Shown here: piece by piece, positions 23,063-32,016 of the stretch | How the letters are laid out: each line of letters opens with the position of its first letter | Numbering within the stretch: the first letter of the stretch is position 1 | Assembly: GCA_017695025.1 (NCBI GenBank) | Contig: JADILX010000124.1 | Coordinates: forward strand, 1 to 33,386 | Source: Candidatus Cryptobacteroides excrementavium | GTDB taxonomy: Bacteria; Bacteroidota; Bacteroidia; Bacteroidales; UBA932 | Reading direction: 5' to 3' | DNA length: 33,386 nt | Made by a program: the position numbers and the translations under genes | Notes under the pieces: model-generated | Told to the model about the DNA's origin: nothing | Seen by the model: the letters and a program-made list of their open reading frames with translations, nothing else | The model's database searches: none

Positions 23063-23896
23063 TCAGAAAATCAGGTCTCCGGTCTCTGTGCCCAATGAGT
23101 CGGCCGGTTCTGGCTTTTCAGGTACCTTTGTGATGTCTGTAGTGAGATACAGGGTGACCGGGGAGCCCATCAGCAGCGGCTCTTCTGAAATTTCCGGAAT
23201 CTGTCTGTATACTACGGCATCAAGAGAGTCTGAATAATCCCTGACCGTGTAGTCGAAGACGAGATTCTTTATGTTGAGGGAGTTGTCCTGGACAGCGCTG
23301 ACTGCCAGCAGGTATTTCATGCCTGTGACATATGGCACATAGGTCATGTTGTCCATGTCGTTGAGCCCGAGGACAAGGTCGATGCGTGCCTCACTCTCTA
23401 CAGCCGTGCCCGGCTTGATCTCCCTGTTGTGATGCAACTGTTTCAGCACGTTGTTGGTGGCCATGTCCTCGACATACAGCAGAGTCCCGAGATTGAGCCC
23501 TCTTGACAGGAGTTCTGCCTTGGCCTGTCTCAGTGAATAGCCGACAAGATTGGGCATGGAGACTTTCTTGGGGTTGACGGCATTGATGGTCAGCAATATG
23601 CGCCTCCCTTTCTTGACATGGCTGCCTGGATCGGGAGACTGCCTGTATACCACACCGCGCTCCATGCGTTTGATATACACGGAGTCGGTCACTTCGGACC
23701 TCATTCCCCTCTGTGACAGATATTGTTCCGCCTCTGCGGCCGTCATTCCGCTGAGGTCAGGTACACGTATCTCCTGGTTGTGTCTTGTGACAGACTTGAG
23801 GAATATGTTTGTGCCCACAGCCAGTGCCGCAAACAGTATTATTGCCCCGAGAATATTGAGAACTATCCAGTTGCTGAAAAATTTCTTTCCCTTCAT
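23063..23896 (-). CDS. Membrane-anchored protein with three PASTA domains
   Basis: A 277-residue protein with a short basic cytoplasmic N-terminus, one membrane helix (about 10-32) and three periplasmic PASTA domains (about 43-106, 112-177 and 187-253). Examples are VPDLSGMTAAEAEQYLSQRGM and MPNLVGYSLRQAKAELLSRGL. PASTA domains bind peptidoglycan or muropeptides in PBP2x and Ser/Thr kinases, but here no kinase or transpeptidase domain is attached. Stand-alone PASTA proteins of this layout are usual in Bacteroidota, and their role is not established. It lies 7 bp behind the DUF362 gene and 20 bp before rluD. Confidence 0.9.
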   Translation of the reverse strand: MKGKKFFSNWIVLNILGAIILFAALAVGTNIFLKSVTRHNQEIRVPDLSGMTAAEAEQYLSQRGMRSEVTDSVYIKRMERGVVYRQSPDPGSHVKKGRRILLTINAVNPKKVSMPNLVGYSLRQAKAELLSRGLNLGTLLYVEDMATNNVLKQLHHNREIKPGTAVESEARIDLVLGLNDMDNMTYVPYVTGMKYLLAVSAVQDNSLNIKNLVFDYTVRDYSDSLDAVVYRQIPEISEEPLLMGSPVTLYLTTDITKVPEKPEPADSLGTETGDLIF

Positions 23897-23903
23897 GTCA
23901 TTC

Positions 23904-25043
23904 TTATTTTACTGTGACAAGCCTGTATGACCTATGTCCGAGGCCTATTTTCTCCCCGTGCTCCATCCCTGCTTCCCAGTTGGTGTCCGGATGTACCATA
24001 TGGAACTTGTCTTCACCTTCATGGTGATGATGCCCTCCGTGTGCTTCCCCGTTCTTGCTGTCGATATCGGCAATCCTGTTCCTGCCGAGTGCCGGTGCTG
24101 CCTTCACTATGTCTGCGCAGGCACAGTCAAGGGCCACAGGGTCAAATGATGCCGCAATCCCGAGATCCGGGACTATGGCAGCGTCATTGTGGTTCCAGCA
24201 GTCGCATTCAGGCGACACGTTCATTATGAAATTGATGTGGAACGACGGCTTGTCCTTGACTACAGCAAGTGCATATTCCGCTATCTTGCAGTTCAGGGTC
24301 TCAGAGGTGTCCCAGTCTTTTATCACTGCCCCTTCATGCTGGCATACGGCAACACATTGTCCGCATCCCACGCATTTGTTATAGTCGATATGTGCTTTCC
24401 TGTCTGTCACCCTGACGGCTTCGTGCCTGCAGTATTTTTCGCATATGCGGCAGCCGATGCATTTCTCTTCATCTATTACAGGCTGTGACGAGGAGTGCAG
24501 TTCGAGTTTCCCTCCGACGCTGGCGGACCCCATCCCGAGGTTCTTGAGGGCGCCTCCGAATCCGGTCTGTTCGTGTCCCTTGAAGTGGTTCATGGATATC
24601 ACAATGTCCGCATCGGCTATCGCAGCCCCGATTTTCGGGGCCTTGCAATATTCTCCGCCGAGCGGAATCTCCCTGTAGTCTGTGCCTTTGAGCCCGTCGG
24701 CTATGATGACTTCGGCATGGGCGGATATCGGGTTGAAGCCGTTGTTCATGGCAGCATCAAGATGGTCTACAGCATTGGACCTGCCTCCCGAATACAGGGT
24801 ATTGCTGTCCGTAAGGAATACCTTGCCTCCGAGACTCCTGATGAGGTCGGCCATTCTGGCGGCATAGTTCGGCCGTATGTATGCGAGGTTGCCCGGTTCG
24901 CCAAAATGTATCTTGATGGCGGTGAACTTGCCTTCAAAGTCGATGTCTTCTATCCCGGCGCGTCTTACAAGGCGTACCAGTTTTGTCATCAGGTCATTCC
25001 CCGGAGAAGTCCGCAGGTCTGTGAAAAATACATTGCTTTCCAT
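23904..25043 (-). CDS. DUF362 protein with two 4Fe-4S clusters
   Basis: A 379-residue protein. Most of it is DUF362 (TAIKIHFGEPGNLAYIRPNY, VFLTDSNTLYSGGRSNAVDHL, MNHFKGHEQTGFGGALKNLGMG). This is interrupted by a ferredoxin-like insert with two CxxCxxCxxxC motifs, at Cys195-205 and Cys224-234, the pattern for two 4Fe-4S clusters. Near the C-terminus is a His-rich stretch (HGGHHHHEGEDKFHMVH), possibly metal-binding. No signal peptide was seen, so it is probably cytoplasmic. DUF362 proteins have no settled function, and an electron-transfer role is only inferred. It is first gene of the operon with the PASTA protein and RluD. Confidence 0.88.
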   Translation of the reverse strand: MESNVFFTDLRTSPGNDLMTKLVRLVRRAGIEDIDFEGKFTAIKIHFGEPGNLAYIRPNYAARMADLIRSLGGKVFLTDSNTLYSGGRSNAVDHLDAAMNNGFNPISAHAEVIIADGLKGTDYREIPLGGEYCKAPKIGAAIADADIVISMNHFKGHEQTGFGGALKNLGMGSASVGGKLELHSSSQPVIDEEKCIGCRICEKYCRHEAVRVTDRKAHIDYNKCVGCGQCVAVCQHEGAVIKDWDTSETLNCKIAEYALAVVKDKPSFHINFIMNVSPECDCWNHNDAAIVPDLGIAASFDPVALDCACADIVKAAPALGRNRIADIDSKNGEAHGGHHHHEGEDKFHMVHPDTNWEAGMEHGEKIGLGHRSYRLVTVK

Positions 25044-25065
25044 GAACGTGAGATTTTAGCGACTG

Positions 25066-25073
25066 CAAATTTA
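25066..25073 (-). promoter_or_regulatory. -7 promoter element of the DUF362-PASTA-rluD operon
   Basis: The minus strand reads TAAATTTG, 22 nt before the ATG at 25043. No clear -33 TTTG was seen. Confidence 0.55.
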
Positions 25074-25097
25074 AGATAACTTTTTGGATTGGCGTAT

Positions 25098-25748
25098 TTA
25101 CGGCAGGGGCATTCCCAGAAAAATCACCCTGAAAAGGCCTTCTCCGAGAAGGGCTACCCCGATTATTATGACGATGATGCTGGTGATCCTGCTTATCCAC
25201 AGCAGGGAAGACATCTTGAACTTTTTCCGGAAATGGCTCAGAAGCCCGGTGAATAAAAACCAGTAGACAGCCGCCCCGAGACTTACGGATATTATTATCG
25301 GTGTCAGTTTCCAGTCGTGCGGCTCCTCTGAGCCGATGCCGAAAAATGCAAACAGGCCGAAAATCACGAGGATTGCACCGGGGTTGGATATCCCCATTGC
25401 AACAGCCTGCATGAAGTCTTTCATCATCACTGATGAACTGCCGCTGTCAGCCTTGATTTTCCTGAAAGGGTCGGACTTTGTCATGAAGATGCCGAGTACG
25501 GCCACTGTCACACCGCCGGCAATCAGTATCAGTTCCCTGTTGTCATTCAGGAACTGCTGCGCTATGGCAAGGAAGAACAGCGCTATGACAGAAAAGAGGG
25601 TGTCCACCAGACATGCCCCCATGCCTGTGATGAAACCGGCCTTGTGCCCCTTACTCAAGGATTTCTGTATCACCAGTATGGAGATGGGCCCTACCGGTGC
25701 TGATGCGCATATCCCGATGATGAAGGCTTTCAGTATGTTTATAAGCAT
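25098..25748 (-). CDS. LysE/RhtB-family amino-acid exporter
   Basis: A 216-residue inner-membrane protein with about six hydrophobic helices. The N-terminal family motif is GICASAPVGPISILVIQKSLSKGHKAGFITGMGACLVD, with the conserved GPI, and a later segment is GISNPGAILVIFGLF. Family members export lysine, threonine, homoserine or related solutes with proton exchange; the substrate is not predictable. It is monocistronic, with its stop just beyond the divergent region of the DUF362 operon and a -7 box 19 bp upstream. Confidence 0.87.
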   Translation of the reverse strand: MLINILKAFIIGICASAPVGPISILVIQKSLSKGHKAGFITGMGACLVDTLFSVIALFFLAIAQQFLNDNRELILIAGGVTVAVLGIFMTKSDPFRKIKADSGSSSVMMKDFMQAVAMGISNPGAILVIFGLFAFFGIGSEEPHDWKLTPIIISVSLGAAVYWFLFTGLLSHFRKKFKMSSLLWISRITSIIVIIIGVALLGEGLFRVIFLGMPLP

Positions 25749-25767
25749 AGATATTCCGATAATCCTA

Positions 25768-25775
25768 CAAACTTA
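25768..25775 (-). promoter_or_regulatory. -7 promoter element of the LysE-family gene
   Basis: The minus strand reads TAAGTTTG, fitting TAnnTTTG, 19 nt before the ATG at 25748. Confidence 0.55.
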
Positions 25776-25820
25776 AGAAAATTTTATGATGTCTGCTACT
25801 GATATTTGTACATTATACCT

Positions 25821-25828
25821 TATCTTTG
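25821..25828 (+). promoter_or_regulatory. -7 promoter element of lnt
   Basis: TATCTTTG fits TAnnTTTG, 33 nt before the ATG at 25862. A TTTG at 25805-25808 is only 12 nt upstream, too close to be the usual -33 box. Confidence 0.55.
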
Positions 25829-25861
25829 TACAGATGTCCATATGGATTTTGATTTGATGAA

Positions 25862-27577
25862 ATGAAACGGAACAAACCGCTCGGCGCCGCTCATCAAAGC
25901 CGCGGCCCTGTGCTTCTGGTCTGGAGCCTTGTACTGATTTTTGCGGGCATGATGTCAGTCCCGTTCCTTGTGCCGCATTGCGGTTTCCTTGCTCTGGCAG
26001 GTATTGTGCCGCTGCTGATGATGGAGAGGATTGTCTCCCTGTCGGGTATGCGCCGGGGGTGGATATATCATTACAGCGCGTTCGTGCTGTGGAATGCTGC
26101 GACGACATTCTGGGTATGCAACGCCACGGTGGGCGGAGGACTTTTTGCAATTTTTGCGAATGCCTTCCAGATGTCGTTGATATTCGGGATTTTCCGCTAT
26201 AGCCGGAAATATTTCGGGGGAGTCCTTCCATATGTGTTGCTTGCTGCGTTGTGGATAGCATGGGAGCGGCTGTATTTCGATGCGCAGATTTCATGGCCAT
26301 GGCTTGTGCTCGGCAATGCATTTGCAAGGAGTATCGGGTCAATCCAATGGTATGAGTACACCGGTCAGTTGGGAGGCTCGCTCTGGATATGGCTCTCGAA
26401 TCTTTCCATATTCGGGATAATGGTGGCCCTTTCGGACGGAAGATGGGCGTTCAGATGGAATGTGAAGGCAAAGATTGCCTCAGTGTGCGGTCTGGTTGTT
26501 GTGATTGCCGCACCGTTTGTCGTCTCTGGTATGATATACCGGCATTATGAGGAGACGGCCTCTCCGCTTGATGTCGTTATACTCCAGCCGAATATCGACC
26601 CTTACAACAAGTTCCAGGCAATGTCGCAGGACCAGCAGAACAGCGTGCTGCTCAGCCAGATGCGTGAGACCATGCCGGACAGGATGGCCCCGGATTCCAG
26701 TGCCGTTTCACCGTGTGGAAGGCCTGATTCCGCTTCATTGGCCGATATGCCTGCAGTTCCGGCCCCATTGCTTGTCGTGGCACCGGAGACATTTACTAAT
26801 GATGTGATTACCAATAATGTCAGCACCGGCAGGACATTCAGGGCCTTCACATCGTTTCTTCAGGACTACCCTGGAGTAAGCATGATATTCGGGGCGTCTT
26901 CCTACACTTATTATGACGGTCCAGAGCCACCTTCGCATACTGCAAGAAGGATAGGGAACAGGTGGTATGAGTCCCACAACTCAGCCCTGTCCGTGGACGG
27001 GAGCGGACAGTATGACATCTTCCATAAGAGCCGGCTTGTCCCTGCTGTGGAGATGACTCCTTATCCGGCATTCTTCTGCCGCGTGGATGACATGCTCGGC
27101 GGTGTGATGGGGAGATGCGTGGGACAGGACGGGGTGTCTCTGCTGCATTGCGGCAGGATTCCTGTCGGCTGTGCCGTCTGCTATGAGTCTGTCTATGGGG
27201 AATATTTTACCGGATATGTGAAAGCAGGGGCGCAGGTCATGACCATCATTACCAATGATGCGTGGTGGAAAGACACTCCGGGCTATCGCCAGCATCTTTC
27301 GTATGCATCGCTGAGGGCTATCGAGACACGCCGGGACATAGCAAGGAGCGCCAACACGGGGATTTCAGCCATCATAGACCAGAAAGGGGAGATTGTAGAG
27401 AGGACAGGATGGTGGGAGCCTGCCGTTATCCGGGGCACCGTAAACCTCAATGACAGGGTTACTTTCTATGTGGCCCACGGGGACATCGTTGGCCGTGTTG
27501 CCGTATTCCTGTCGGGACTTCTTCTGCTTGCCATGTTTGTCCGCATGCTTGTCCCTGCGAAAAGACGGTGCCGTTGA
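25862..27577 (+). CDS. lnt: Apolipoprotein N-acyltransferase
   Basis: Adds the third acyl chain to the N-terminal Cys of lipoproteins at the inner membrane. The 571-residue protein has about six N-terminal membrane helices, a nitrilase-fold periplasmic domain from about residue 235, and a final membrane helix. The catalytic triad is visible: Glu309 (VVAPETF), Lys389 (FHKSRLVP) and Cys440 (CAVCYES). The motif order and the TNDAWWKDTPGYRQHLSYASLRAIETRRDIARSANTGIS block are typical. Length is slightly above the 510-550 usual, owing to a Ser/Pro-rich loop near 275-300. It has its own promoter. Confidence 0.95.
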   Translation: MKRNKPLGAAHQSRGPVLLVWSLVLIFAGMMSVPFLVPHCGFLALAGIVPLLMMERIVSLSGMRRGWIYHYSAFVLWNAATTFWVCNATVGGGLFAIFANAFQMSLIFGIFRYSRKYFGGVLPYVLLAALWIAWERLYFDAQISWPWLVLGNAFARSIGSIQWYEYTGQLGGSLWIWLSNLSIFGIMVALSDGRWAFRWNVKAKIASVCGLVVVIAAPFVVSGMIYRHYEETASPLDVVILQPNIDPYNKFQAMSQDQQNSVLLSQMRETMPDRMAPDSSAVSPCGRPDSASLADMPAVPAPLLVVAPETFTNDVITNNVSTGRTFRAFTSFLQDYPGVSMIFGASSYTYYDGPEPPSHTARRIGNRWYESHNSALSVDGSGQYDIFHKSRLVPAVEMTPYPAFFCRVDDMLGGVMGRCVGQDGVSLLHCGRIPVGCAVCYESVYGEYFTGYVKAGAQVMTIITNDAWWKDTPGYRQHLSYASLRAIETRRDIARSANTGISAIIDQKGEIVERTGWWEPAVIRGTVNLNDRVTFYVAHGDIVGRVAVFLSGLLLLAMFVRMLVPAKRRCR

Positions 27578-27600
27578 TTTTTTACTTTAATATAATTTAC

Positions 27601-27608
27601 TATCTTTG
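27601..27608 (+). promoter_or_regulatory. -7 promoter element of the 27668 barrel gene
   Basis: TATCTTTG fits TAnnTTTG. TTTT rather than TTTG stands 19 nt upstream. The predicted leader is about 55 nt. Confidence 0.55.
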
Positions 27609-27667
27609 TTCAGTTTGCGGACAGCAGAGTGAGATCTGCAGACAATGTTTCACTAAAATCATATCGC

Positions 27668-28297
27668 ATGAAAAAAGTATTGATTCTGATTTCCGCCCTT
27701 TTCTTCATCGTATCTGTCCTGGATGTCAAGGGCGAGGATTTCCGCAGGAAATACAGGAATTTCAGCTGGTCCCAGATGTCTCTCACACCTTCGGACTATC
27801 CTGACATGGATCCTGCCAAGTCGAAGTTCGGTGCATCTTTCGTGACCGGCCGTACATTCTTTTTCCACAGCAAGCCGATTCTCGGGATGATAAAGTTCGG
27901 TCTTGACGCTACATGGGTGGATCTGAACTGGAACAACTACACCAGCGAGTATATGGGAGAAAACGGGATGGAAACAGCGTCTAACCATCAGATTGAATAT
28001 TCTCTCCATGTCGGCCCGTCTGTTGCCATCAATCCTGTCGGGAAACTTAACATCAATGCCTATTTCCGCTATGCCCCGACATTTTCGGCCCAACTGTCTA
28101 TGACCGATGATTTTGCACTCTATGGCAACTATGCTACAATGTTTGTTACCGGGGGCATGGTATCATGGGGAATCATAGGAGTCGGCGCCGAATACAGGTT
28201 CGGTAACTGCAACTATAAGACACTTCTCGGAGACGGTGTCGCTGCCGCCATGGACATGTCAGGCTTCCGTGCATTCATCACTCTGAGATTTAAATGA
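27668..28297 (+). CDS. Small outer-membrane beta-barrel protein, function unknown
   Basis: A 209-residue protein from MKKVLILISALFFIVSVLDVKG, a clear signal peptide. The track start at 27629 adds 13 residues ahead of it and is rejected. The mature part is rich in alternating aromatic/hydrophobic strands (SLHVGPSVAINPVGKLNINAYFRYAPTF; WGIIGVGAEYRFGN) and ends in FRAFITLRFK, compatible with a barrel whose last strand carries a near-terminal Phe. I recognise no specific family. It is transcribed alone and ends at a strong bidirectional terminator shared with the convergent small barrel gene. Confidence 0.75.
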   Translation: MKKVLILISALFFIVSVLDVKGEDFRRKYRNFSWSQMSLTPSDYPDMDPAKSKFGASFVTGRTFFFHSKPILGMIKFGLDATWVDLNWNNYTSEYMGENGMETASNHQIEYSLHVGPSVAINPVGKLNINAYFRYAPTFSAQLSMTDDFALYGNYATMFVTGGMVSWGIIGVGAEYRFGNCNYKTLLGDGVAAAMDMSGFRAFITLRFK

Positions 28298-28331
28298 TGA
28301 AGCCGGCCCATAAGTATGACGGGGCTTTTTC

Positions 28332-28373
28332 AAAAAATAGGGTGAGTCAGATTTTTGACCCACCCTATTTTTT
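28332..28373. terminator. Bidirectional terminator between two small barrel genes
   Basis: AAAAAATAGGGTG-a-GTCA / TGAC-c-CACCCTATTTTTT is a 17-bp stem with one mismatch and a 6-nt loop. T runs follow it on both strands, so it can stop transcription from both sides. Confidence 0.9.
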
Positions 28374-28421
28374 CGTGTCTGACTTGCGCAGGTGTCAGAC
28401 ACTTTCGTTATGAAACAGTTT

Positions 28422-28883
28422 TTAGAATCTGTAGCGGACAGAGAATGACGGGATGAATCCATACATTCCCTCAAGGAAGAATGAAGCCCCTCCTTTATGT
28501 GCATACAGTCCGAACTGCGGCTTGAGGTCGACTGATAACTGGAGAGGGAACCAGAATGTATAGTCGAGGCCTACCTGTCCCTGGACGGCAATGCTTGCGC
28601 CCCTGTTGAATCCGAGGGCAAGGCCCGGGCCTGCATAAAATCCCCATTTGCCCCTGTCTGTCCATGCCGGCTGTGCAATCATGAAGTTATAGGTAGAGGA
28701 AATGTCAAAACTGTTGAACATGAATGTTCCCAGGTTTGCCTCCACGAAGTTGGCCCCTCCGAGAGTGTGCTGATAACTTATTTCCGTGTTCGTCCCCCAT
28801 CTTACGCCGATCGCTTTCGGCTGTGCTGCCGCAACGGCTGATATTCCTAATACCAGTGCGGCGGTTAGAATCAATCTTTTCAT
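28422..28883 (-). CDS. Small secreted beta-barrel (OmpW/opacity-like) outer-membrane protein
   Basis: A 153-residue protein from MKRLILTAALVLGISAVAAAQPK, a classical signal peptide cleaved after AQ or AAA. The track start at 28949 lies upstream and is rejected. The mature part has repeated amphipathic strands (TNTEISYQHTLGGANFVEANLGTF; GKWGFYAGPGLALGFNRG; LQLSVDLKPQFGLYA) and ends in SFSVRYRF, with the terminal Phe that barrel assembly factors recognise. It is probably an eight-stranded barrel; function unknown. It converges on the barrel gene at 27668. Only a weak promoter candidate (TATCTTCG) was seen about 40 bp upstream. Confidence 0.78.
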   Translation of the reverse strand: MKRLILTAALVLGISAVAAAQPKAIGVRWGTNTEISYQHTLGGANFVEANLGTFMFNSFDISSTYNFMIAQPAWTDRGKWGFYAGPGLALGFNRGASIAVQGQVGLDYTFWFPLQLSVDLKPQFGLYAHKGGASFFLEGMYGFIPSFSVRYRF

Positions 28884-29025
28884 CACAATATTGTTTTTAG
28901 ATCCTCTTTCTTTAGAGAACTTGACGAAGATAGTCTTTTTAATCTGCAAAACCTAATTTTTTCTGTCAAAAAATGGGTTTTGCTGCCATTGGCCGACGGT
29001 CCGGATATATGGCGGAGGGGGGAAG

Positions 29026-29063
29026 AAAAATGAAGAAACCGACCTCAATTATTTTGGGGTCGG
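29026..29063 (-). terminator. Probable terminator of pnp
   Basis: An 8-bp stem CCGACCTC/GGGGTCGG (one G-U pair) with a 9-nt loop is followed on the minus strand by TTTCTTCATTTTTC. The T tract is interrupted, so the call is moderate. It lies about 43 nt beyond the pnp stop. Confidence 0.6.
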
Positions 29064-29105
29064 CTTCTCTTCCATATTGTCTTTGACTATTTTCCGTAGT
29101 CTGTC

Positions 29106-31484
29106 TCAGAACATGTCCGGGTCGTTGTAGTCGGGTGTCTCGAATCCGGCATCTGACGGTGCATTGTAGCCTGATTCGGCTGGACGGGACTCTTGTCTCG
29201 GCTGCCTGTGGCTGTTGTCGCGTCTTGGCCCTTTCCCCTGACGGCGGTCGTCGCTGCCTCTTCTTTCGTTGCGGCCTGTGCTGCGGCTGTCGCGGCGGGG
29301 AGCCTTGTCCCCGTTCTGAGGCCGCGGCCTGCGCTCCGGCTCGACATAGCCTTCAGGCTTTTCAAGGAGAGCCTTGCGTGAAAGTCTCATCTTGCCTGTC
29401 TTAGGGTCAATCTCGAGGAGTTTCACGTCCACTTCGTCTCCGACATTGATGACATCTTCCACCTTGTCGGTCTTTCCCCAGTCAATCTCGGAAATGTGCA
29501 GAAGCCCTTCCTTGCCCGGAAGTATCTCTACGAAGGCACCGAACTCGAGGACGGACACCACTTTCCCGTGATATACCTGTCCTACCTCAGGCACTGCGCA
29601 GATGCTGTTGATCCATTCGAGGGCCTTGTCCATGGCAGCCTTGTCCTGTCCGAATATGTCCACAACACCTTCGCTGACTCCGTTGTTGTTCTCCTCGGTG
29701 ATAGTGACGGTGGTGCCTGTCTCCTTCTGTATCTTCTGGATGACTTCGCCTCCTTTGCCGATGACGGCTCCGATGAAGTCACCAGGAATCCTGATCTGGA
29801 TGATACGAGGCACGAACGGCTTGTAGTCTGCGCGTGGCTCGCTGATGCATTTCATCATTTCGCCCATGATGTGCATCCTGCCCTGACGTGCCTGTTCAAG
29901 TGCTTTTTCGAGCACATCATATGAAAGTCCGTCCACCTTGATGTCCATCTGGGTGGCAGTGATACCGTCTTTTGTACCTGTCACCTTGAAGTCCATGTCT
30001 CCGAGATGGTCTTCGTCCCCAAGGATATCGCTGAGGATGGCATATCTGTCGTTAGGATTCTTTTCGTCGGTGATGAGTCCCATTGCTATACCGGCTACAG
30101 GTTTCTTTATCTTTACGCCGGCATCCATGAGTGCAAGACAGCCTGCACATACAGTGGCCATGGATGAGGATCCGTTGGACTCGAGTATGTCGGAAACCAC
30201 ACGGACTGCATATGGGTTTTCAGGGGCGAGCGGAACCATCGGCTTGAGGGCTCTCCATGCCAGGTTGCCATGTCCGATCTCGCGGCGGCCTACGCCTCTC
30301 TGTGCCTTTGCCTCGCCTGTTGAGAACGGAGGGAAATTGTAGTGGAGTACAAACTGCTCTGTACCCTGTACAAGCACCTCATCCAGTTCCTTCATGTCGA
30401 GTTTTGTCCCGAGTGTCACTGTGGAAAGAGACTGGGTCTCGCCTCTTGTGAAGATTGCAGAGCCGTGGGCGCAAGGCAGATAGCCGGCCTCGCACCATAT
30501 AGGCCTTATCTGTGTGGTGCTTCTTCCGTCAAGACGTATGCCTTCATCGAGGATCATGTTCCTCATGGCAGCCTTCTCGACAGCGTGGTAATATCTTTCC
30601 ACCATCATTTTCTTGGCTTCCCTGTCCTCTTCCGGAAGAGTCTGGTAGAATTCTTCCTTGAGGGCATCGAATGCATCGGACCTTTCGTGCTTTCCTGAGC
30701 CTGACTTTGCTATTGCGTAGCATCTGTCATAGCAGAAAGCCTCTACAGCCTTACGGAGTTCCTCGTCGTTTTCTTCGTGGCAGTATGTCCTCTTGACTGT
30801 CTTGCCGGCCTCTTCCATGAGTTCCATCTGCACCTTGCAGTGCTTCTTTATCTCCTCATGGGCAAATTTGATGGCTTCCAGCATTTCAGCCTCGCTCACT
30901 TCCTTCATTTCGCCCTCCACCATCATGATGTTGTCGTAAGTGGCGGCAACCATAAGGTCAATGTCGGCATCAGCCATTTCGCTGAAGCCAGGGTTGATTC
31001 TCAACTGTCCCCCGATTCTGGCGACGCGGACTTCGGAGATTGGGCCTCCGAAAGGTATGTCGCTGACTGCAAGAGCCGATGAGGCTGCAAGCCCTGCAAG
31101 TGCATCAGGCTGTATGTCCTTTTCGGCTGAGATGAGGTTGATGGTTACATATACCTCAGCATGGAAATCCTCCGGGAAAAGAGGCCTCAAGGCCCTGTCC
31201 ACGAGTCTTGCAGTAAGGATTTCCGCATCAGACGCCTTGCCTTCACGCTTCATGAATCCGCCAGGGAACCTTCCTGCAGAAGCGAACTTTTCCTTGTAGT
31301 CCACCTGAAGCGGCATGAAGTCTACATCTTCTTTTGCGTCTTTTGCGCAAGTGACGCAGGCGAGAAGCATTGTGCCTCCCATTTTTACAACGACAGAGCC
31401 GTCTGCCTGCTTGGCAAGTTTGCCGGTTTCGATTTCGATTACCCTACCGTCGGATAATTCGATTTTCTTGTTGATAATATTCAT
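29106..31484 (-). CDS. pnp: Polyribonucleotide nucleotidyltransferase (PNPase)
   Basis: A phosphate-dependent 3'-to-5' exoribonuclease. The 792-residue protein has two RNase PH domains (about 12-142 and 320-450) with the [17 protein letters not shown] loop and the catalytic [18 protein letters not shown] acids. A KH domain (about 555-615, [25 protein letters not shown]) and an S1 domain (about 622-695, [32 protein letters not shown]) follow. An Arg/Asp/Gly-rich disordered tail of about 90 residues makes it longer than E. coli PNPase (711). It is downstream of rpsO, as in many bacteria, but separated by a terminator. No promoter motif was found in the gap. Confidence 0.97.
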   Translation of the reverse strand: MNIINKKIELSDGRVIEIETGKLAKQADGSVVVKMGGTMLLACVTCAKDAKEDVDFMPLQVDYKEKFASAGRFPGGFMKREGKASDAEILTARLVDRALRPLFPEDFHAEVYVTINLISAEKDIQPDALAGLAASSALAVSDIPFGGPISEVRVARIGGQLRINPGFSEMADADIDLMVAATYDNIMMVEGEMKEVSEAEMLEAIKFAHEEIKKHCKVQMELMEEAGKTVKRTYCHEENDEELRKAVEAFCYDRCYAIAKSGSGKHERSDAFDALKEEFYQTLPEEDREAKKMMVERYYHAVEKAAMRNMILDEGIRLDGRSTTQIRPIWCEAGYLPCAHGSAIFTRGETQSLSTVTLGTKLDMKELDEVLVQGTEQFVLHYNFPPFSTGEAKAQRGVGRREIGHGNLAWRALKPMVPLAPENPYAVRVVSDILESNGSSSMATVCAGCLALMDAGVKIKKPVAGIAMGLITDEKNPNDRYAILSDILGDEDHLGDMDFKVTGTKDGITATQMDIKVDGLSYDVLEKALEQARQGRMHIMGEMMKCISEPRADYKPFVPRIIQIRIPGDFIGAVIGKGGEVIQKIQKETGTTVTITEENNNGVSEGVVDIFGQDKAAMDKALEWINSICAVPEVGQVYHGKVVSVLEFGAFVEILPGKEGLLHISEIDWGKTDKVEDVINVGDEVDVKLLEIDPKTGKMRLSRKALLEKPEGYVEPERRPRPQNGDKAPRRDSRSTGRNERRGSDDRRQGKGPRRDNSHRQPRQESRPAESGYNAPSDAGFETPDYNDPDMF

Positions 31485-31503
31485 GTAAAATCTTTCGACC
31501 TGC

Positions 31504-31518
31504 CTCCCCCTATGGGAG
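31504..31518 (-). promoter_or_regulatory. Small hairpin in the pnp leader
   Basis: CTCCC-atagg-GGGAG on the minus strand, 20 nt before the pnp ATG. In enterobacteria a leader hairpin cut by RNase III mediates pnp autoregulation; similarity here is positional only. Confidence 0.3.
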
Positions 31519-31615
31519 TGGATTAATAATACTGTTTCCTCGTACTTCTTTAATATATATTGTGTCTGGTGCCTGCCGCAGGTCGTTTGTAAGCAGGGCC
31601 AAAGTCTTTTCGCAT

Positions 31616-31654
31616 TGAAAAAGGGGGTATCCGTTCAGGAATCCCCCTTTTCAT
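31616..31654 (-). terminator. Rho-independent terminator of rpsO
   Basis: The stem GGGGG/CCCCC, lengthened by A/T pairs on the outside and TCC/GGA on the inside, is followed on the minus strand by five T residues. It lies just after the rpsO stop. Confidence 0.8.
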
Positions 31655-31670
31655 CCTACACAAGTATTGT

Positions 31671-31946
31671 TTATCGACGGAGTCCGAGCTCCTTGACGAT
31701 AGTTCTGTATCTCTCGATGTCCTTCTCCTTGAGGTAGTCAAGAAGACGGCGTCTCTTGCCGACCAGTCTCAGCAGAGAAAGACGGGTTACATGGTCTTTC
31801 TTGTTTGTCTTGAGGTGCTCGGTAAGGTGAGCGATACGGTAGGAAAATAGAGCAACTTGACTCTCCGGAGAGCCGGTGTCAGTATTGGACTTCCCGTACT
31901 TCGCGAAAATCTCCTGCTTCTTTTCAGCCTGTAAATATTCAGCCAT
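31671..31946 (-). CDS. rpsO: 30S ribosomal protein uS15
   Basis: A 91-residue protein with the uS15 hallmarks [55 protein letters not shown]. It binds 16S rRNA helix 22/20 and starts central-domain assembly. It is preceded by a full-consensus promoter and a leader of about 65 nt that could hold an autoregulatory structure (CCCGCGAGGG). A terminator follows, then pnp. Confidence 0.97.
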   Translation of the reverse strand: MAEYLQAEKKQEIFAKYGKSNTDTGSPESQVALFSYRIAHLTEHLKTNKKDHVTRLSLLRLVGKRRRLLDYLKEKDIERYRTIVKELGLRR

Positions 31947-32016
31947 TTTGCAAAAAGATTAATGAGTTGATAAAAAATTATTGCATATTTGTCCCTCGCG
32001 GGAAAACAAGCGGGCG

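Noticed and set aside
25805-25828. TTTG at 25805 as a -33 box for lnt
   Set aside because: Spacing to the -7 box is only 12 nt, far from the 19 seen at five other promoters.
29087-29365. 92-residue minus ORF at the end of pnp
   Set aside because: Out-of-frame shadow of the Arg-rich PNPase tail.
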